Origin: Coemansia sp. RSA 487
Taxonomy: Eukaryota; Kickxellomycota; Kickxellomycetes; Kickxellales; Kickxellaceae
NCBI GenBank assembly: GCA_027577595.1
Contig: JANBRJ010000111.1
Location: 1 to 51,253 of the forward strand
Direction: 5' to 3'
DNA length: 51,253 nt
The notes under the pieces are model-generated. The model was not told the DNA's origin and ran no database searches. It worked only from the letters and a program-made list of their open reading frames with translations. A program made the position numbers and the translations under genes. This document shows positions 47,722-51,253 of the stretch, piece by piece; position 1 is the stretch's first letter, and every line of letters begins with the position of its first letter.

Positions 47722-47847
47722 TTACTTTGAGCTATTGGAGCTGCTATTATCCTTGCGATAAACTTTTACTGCTGCATCCAGGCTCATAAATTTGTCGCTG
47801 CCGCTGTCAGGAATATCCTTTTGGCTTGAACCCTTTGAATTGGGCAT
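47722..47847 (-). CDS. possible very small protein, 41 aa
   Basis: An ATG frame encoding MPNSKGSSQKDIPDSGSD and ending DNSSSNSSK, hydrophilic and Ser/Lys/Asp-rich. A TATAAAAAGG element on the same strand (plus-strand 47947-47959) lies about 100 bp upstream. The frame is markedly less AT-rich than its surroundings, which is the main reason to list it. No family recognised; it could also be the remnant of a longer gene. Confidence 0.35.
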   Translation of the reverse strand: MPNSKGSSQKDIPDSGSDKFMSLDAAVKVYRKDNSSSNSSK

Positions 47848-47959
47848 TTTATTTAGGTAGGACTAAGCTCCTGGGTTGGTAGAATAACTAAAATAGGAAG
47901 AAAAATGTGGGATGATGCGATGTTTGAAAATAAAAGCAGCATACTACCCTTTTTATACG

Positions 47960-48205
47960 TCAAGAAAGCTGATGAATAAAATGTTTTTCTACATCCATCC
48001 ACCTCGACCACTCTTTTTTAGCTTGGGTAACACATATCGACTCACTCCGTAAAGCCATAAAGTCGGCTTTTATTAACAAATTGTTGCGCTCTTCCTTTGT
48101 GGAGGGAGCAAAAGAAATGTTTCTTTGTAACCACATCCTTTTTTTCTTAGATGAAAGAGGAGGATTATTTATAAAATGGTGTCGTTGTGTGCTGAATGTG
48201 CACAT
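47960..48205 (-). CDS. doubtful small reading frame, 81 aa
   Basis: From the ATG at 48205 the frame gives a charged peptide with APSTKEERNNLLIKADFMAL and KKEWSRWMDVEKHF. The last 50 residues look protein-like, the first 30 do not. No domain is recognised. It could be a degraded gene or chance. Confidence 0.2.
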   Translation of the reverse strand: MCTFSTQRHHFINNPPLSSKKKRMWLQRNISFAPSTKEERNNLLIKADFMALRSESICVTQAKKEWSRWMDVEKHFIHQLS

Positions 48206-48500
48206 GAATAAAGTCTCTGCTAACTGGCTTGTCAAGCCAACCTTGTAGCGCTTACACTTTTGGCTTAATTATTTATCTACATGTTATAGTTTAATTTAAC
48301 TGAGGGCTGCAAGCTTTAATGCTTCTCTTTTGTGTATATACGATTTTCGAATATAAAGACAAATTTACCCATAAAAACTGTGACGGGTTTACCATGAACC
48401 TAGGATAAAATAACAGAGTAATTTATAGATTTCCTATTTTCTTCAAACTCGATAAAAGAAAAAATACATGTCTTCTTCCAGAAGTCAATGACCCACGAGC

Positions 48501-48629
48501 AATGCTGCCCTTATACGTAACAGAAAGCTGTTACATGTAGTGCACTATTGCATTGTTAACGTTTAGTGGCCGCGCAAAGCCATGACAATGGGGCAGCCTT
48601 GCATACGACAACCACACTAGCGTGACAAA
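48501..48629 (+). repeat. dispersed repeat module Y, second copy
   Basis: Direct-orientation relative of 2093-2219. Shared blocks are AATGCTGCCC, GTGCACTATTGCA, CAGCCTTGCATA and CACTAGCGTGACAAA; identity looks about 75% by eye. Neither module X nor the inverted arms are present here. Confidence 0.7.
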
Positions 48630-49328
48630 AACCATTAATAGTTATAGACAAGAAACACAAAATAATGCATTTCAATTACTTGCCTGTGGGTTGTGAAATA
48701 TTGTTTGGTAGTGTAAGACGGAAAAGATAGCATACCATTTACGAAAAAAGCGCTTTGGTAGCCACATTTTAGCGTTAGCTTTTATAAGGAATGGCATTAC
48801 TACAAGGACCTATAGACACTGTATTTACTGTGTGGAACGGTTCAGCTTATAACATTACTAATAATGGTAATAAATGCAGCTGACACTATCTTGATAAACC
48901 TATCCAGAAAGCCATGACAGCAAGCTGGCCCTGTAAAACATAATATTTTAGTACTATCGTCTCTAATTTTCTTCACTACTTTTCAACTATGCTTTCGCCG
49001 TGAAAGTGTATATTGTTTGCAGTCCAAGAAATTAGTAAAAAGAGACCGCAGCATTTAATTGTCTTTCTAGTTTTAGTATATACATTTATTGTTAGTAGGC
49101 TATCTTTCCGATACAAAGGTGTTTAACACAAGAACAAACATTTATGCTATGGAATAAGTCTGCCATTAACCTTTGAAGCTCAAATGCCATCTTCAACGTA
49201 CATAACGGAAAAGAGCTAGCCACATTTTCTTTGGGTTTTCTCTCCACTATTCTTATCACTATTTTGCATCCTTGTTCACTTTATTCATCTCAACAAACAT
49301 AAACAGCCAAATATATTTCACGCTAAGC

Positions 49329-51253
49329 ATGTTTCATTTTATTGAAAAGTATAGTCAGCTGTTTAGCTGCAACATGCCCTTGTTGGATTTTACAAGCAGC
49401 TTCGTGATTTTACTTATTGCGCTTTTTATTGCAATTAAAGGCAAGAAATCTCCTTTTATTCGTCTGAATAACACTCGTGCCCTGCTTTGTTATTCAGCTC
49501 TCTCTGTTCTTGCTGCTCAACAGCATACTGGTTGGGTCGCGATCCACTCTCTGCTGTCTATTGCAGCACTGCCAATTCTTACCCAATACTCTGCTGGAGT
49601 CTACCCATTCCAGCTGACCAACATATTTGGCATATACAATGCAATGAACGGAAACGGCTTTGGAGTTGGCCACAGAATTGTCTCCACTGTAATCCATGCA
49701 TACCTTTTACTTGCTAGCTATGACAAGAAGGACCTGTCTTTTCTCGAAGATATAAAAAGTATACTGCTTTACACAGAAGAGCTCCGTCTGGCAAACATCC
49801 AAAAGGTTCGTGATATTGTTCTTGACGATATGAAGAAACTTCCAGAAAGAATGCGCTTGTCTAATGTTGCAGACAAATTCGCATATGATGTGAATGAGCC
49901 TCTATTTCTTCTACGTGCAATTGCCAGGATGATGTGGCGCCCAATGCTTCCATTATACATACTTTCTGCAATCGCAAACATGCTATCCGTTGCTAGCTCA
50001 GTTGCAAAAAGCCGAATCATACATTTTATTGATTTACCAGCAGAACATAGCTGGTATTCAGGCTACATATATGTGATTCTCGAATTTGTTTTACTAGCTG
50101 GCTCAAGGCAGCTATATAGGGTTGAATTATTTATGGATGAAGAAGTCAATCGTGTGATCAGCGCATTGAGGCTTCACTTATTTCGCTTGCCACTCCTAAA
50201 CAAGGGCCTCCAAAAGGACAGCCTTATAAACAGAGCTCAGAATAATATAGAAGATATGATAGATGACTTAAAAGATACACAGTCTATTATTTCTTCATTT
50301 GCTGGTGCATTTTCAGCATTTGTGCCTCTATATATCCACGTTGGATGGCCGGCATTGATTCCCTTGGGTGTCGCTTTGGTACACTTCCTTTTGAAAATTA
50401 TTTTTCAAAAAATTGTTGGTCCGGAGCCTTTATGGACTTCTTACTGGTATGAATATGATGACAGGGTTGATGAGATTTACCACAACATAAAATCGATTAA
50501 GATGTTTGGCTGGGAAAAGATGTATGTCGACCCAAAGATCCAAAAATACTGGGAAAGATTTGATCATAAGGAAAAGATCCCGTGGTATGCGCCAATTGCC
50601 AGAGTTTTTTATTTTGTTTACAGAATATTTTATGTAACTACCCAGTCTTTATCATCATTTCTGGTGTTCTACCTATACCTTCACAGTGCAAGATCATCAA
50701 ATCCAATGTCAGCAGCAGATATGTTTTGGATGGATGGTCTTATCAATAATATGCAATCAGATGTTGAGAGTTTTGTAAGTAAGCTCATATCGCTAAGTAA
50801 CTTTATAGAAAATAATCACAGAGTTGAAAAGGCACTTAGGGGCAACTATATTAATACCTTGCCTGTGATACGAAATCTAATTACCGGATGTATGTTTACC
50901 ACTATTTAACAGCATGCCATGTCATCACAGATAGATGGACTTTTCTCCTCTGGTTTCGGTCTTCAGTTTTTATACTATACTTTTATTCATATTAAATTTC
51001 CCCATTATCCGATAGATACATCAAGGGCGCAAAATGATGAGCATGAAACCTCTATTAATTACTCAAAGTCGTCAATGCAAACTGACAATGGTGAATTTTC
51101 TTGGTATAGAAACTATCCAATTTTAACTGGTGTTTCATTGTCAGTAGAACAGGGAGAGCTTGCTGCGGTAGTTGGTAAGACAGGATCAGGAAAGTCATCA
51201 CTGTTGTTGTCTATCTGTGGCGAGATTGAAATGACTGGTGGAACAGGTGCTGT
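49329..51253 (+). CDS. ABCC-type ABC transporter, 3' cut by window edge, with an in-frame TAA
   Basis: From the ATG at 49329 the protein begins with a short membrane region of the TMD0/L0 kind (FVILLIALFIAI, then several helices). It continues through the first ABC transmembrane domain (ARMMWRPMLPLYILSAIANM, WYSGYIYVILEF). TMD1 has the MRP-like coupling helices (DDRVDEIYHNIKSIKMFGWE). The first nucleotide-binding domain follows in the same frame, with FSWYRNYPILTGVSLSVEQG and Walker A VVGKTGSGKSSLLLSI near 51165-51212. A TAA at 50907-50909 separates the two, although the frame is open on both sides. Either the gene is a pseudogene or a short intron removes the stop. One frame-keeping candidate uses a weak GTGATA donor at 50865 with a CAG acceptor at 50912, 50930 or 50966. 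ABCC pumps export conjugated and bulky anions. Confidence 0.75.

Larger units (their letters stand above)
47260..49328. other. 2-kb gene-poor AT-rich region
   Basis: Very AT-rich. It holds the 41-codon minus-strand frame (47722-47847), a weak 81-codon minus-strand frame (47960-48205) and repeat module Y at 48501-48629. Nothing else is recognised; 48640-49328 looks empty. Confidence 0.5.

Noticed and set aside
1-51253. tRNA, rRNA, retroelement or other virus-like elements.
   Set aside because: No tRNA-like B-box with matching arms, no rRNA core sequence, and no reverse transcriptase, integrase or capsid motif was seen on reading both strands; short or decayed copies could be missed by eye.

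Overview
This window looks like nuclear DNA of a compact, intron-poor, early-diverging fungus, most likely Kickxellomycotina (Coemansia-like). That placement is an inference. It rests on a FunK1 fungal kinase, a stand-alone Ceg1-type capping guanylyltransferase, Pam17, Pom33, Nbp35, and what I recall of the F-box/LRR-like and trypsin-fold families of this group. Most genes are uninterrupted; the few introns are short (about 100-170 bp) with GT..AG ends. Spacers are AT-rich and many convergent genes are separated by less than 100 bp.

Layout. 1-8.3 kb is accessory: a frameshifted F-box/LRR-like gene entering from the left edge, a 560-bp foldback-like repeat, a cluster of palindromes, a GC-rich Pif1-helicase relic, a spliced FunK1 kinase gene preceded by a coiled-coil reading frame one stop codon away, and a small unknown gene with a TATA box. 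8.4-16 kb is housekeeping: an F-BAR/SH3 cytokinesis protein, Sds22, the mRNA guanylyltransferase and the Hrq1 helicase. 16.4-21.1 kb is a tandem array of three secreted trypsin-fold proteins that have lost the catalytic triad; the middle copy is a pseudogene. 21.1-40.9 kb is again conserved: Vms1, Mre11, Sua5, a multi-Myb protein, an UNC93-like transporter, a DHX57/Ucp12-type RNA helicase, Nbp35, Pam17 and two-exon Pom33.

41-43 kb holds the most striking object: a secreted precursor with ten near-identical 14-residue repeats, each ending in Lys-Arg. All flanking spacers are X-Pro/X-Ala dipeptides. This is the architecture of alpha-factor-like pheromones and other Kex2-processed repeat peptides. 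43.3-47.3 kb has a histidine phosphatase, mitochondrial uS7, an NDUFAF4-like complex I assembly factor and an IFRD-family protein. 47.3-49.3 kb is a gene-poor AT-rich stretch with small reading frames and a dispersed repeat copy. The window ends inside an ABCC-type transporter that has an in-frame stop between its first membrane domain and its first Walker A motif.

The genes do not form an operon or one pathway. Common themes are genome maintenance (Mre11, Hrq1), translation and tRNA quality (Sua5, Vms1, uS7m, IFRD), mitochondrial biogenesis (Pam17, uS7m, NDUFAF4-like) and the secretory pathway (peptide precursor, trypsin-fold proteins).
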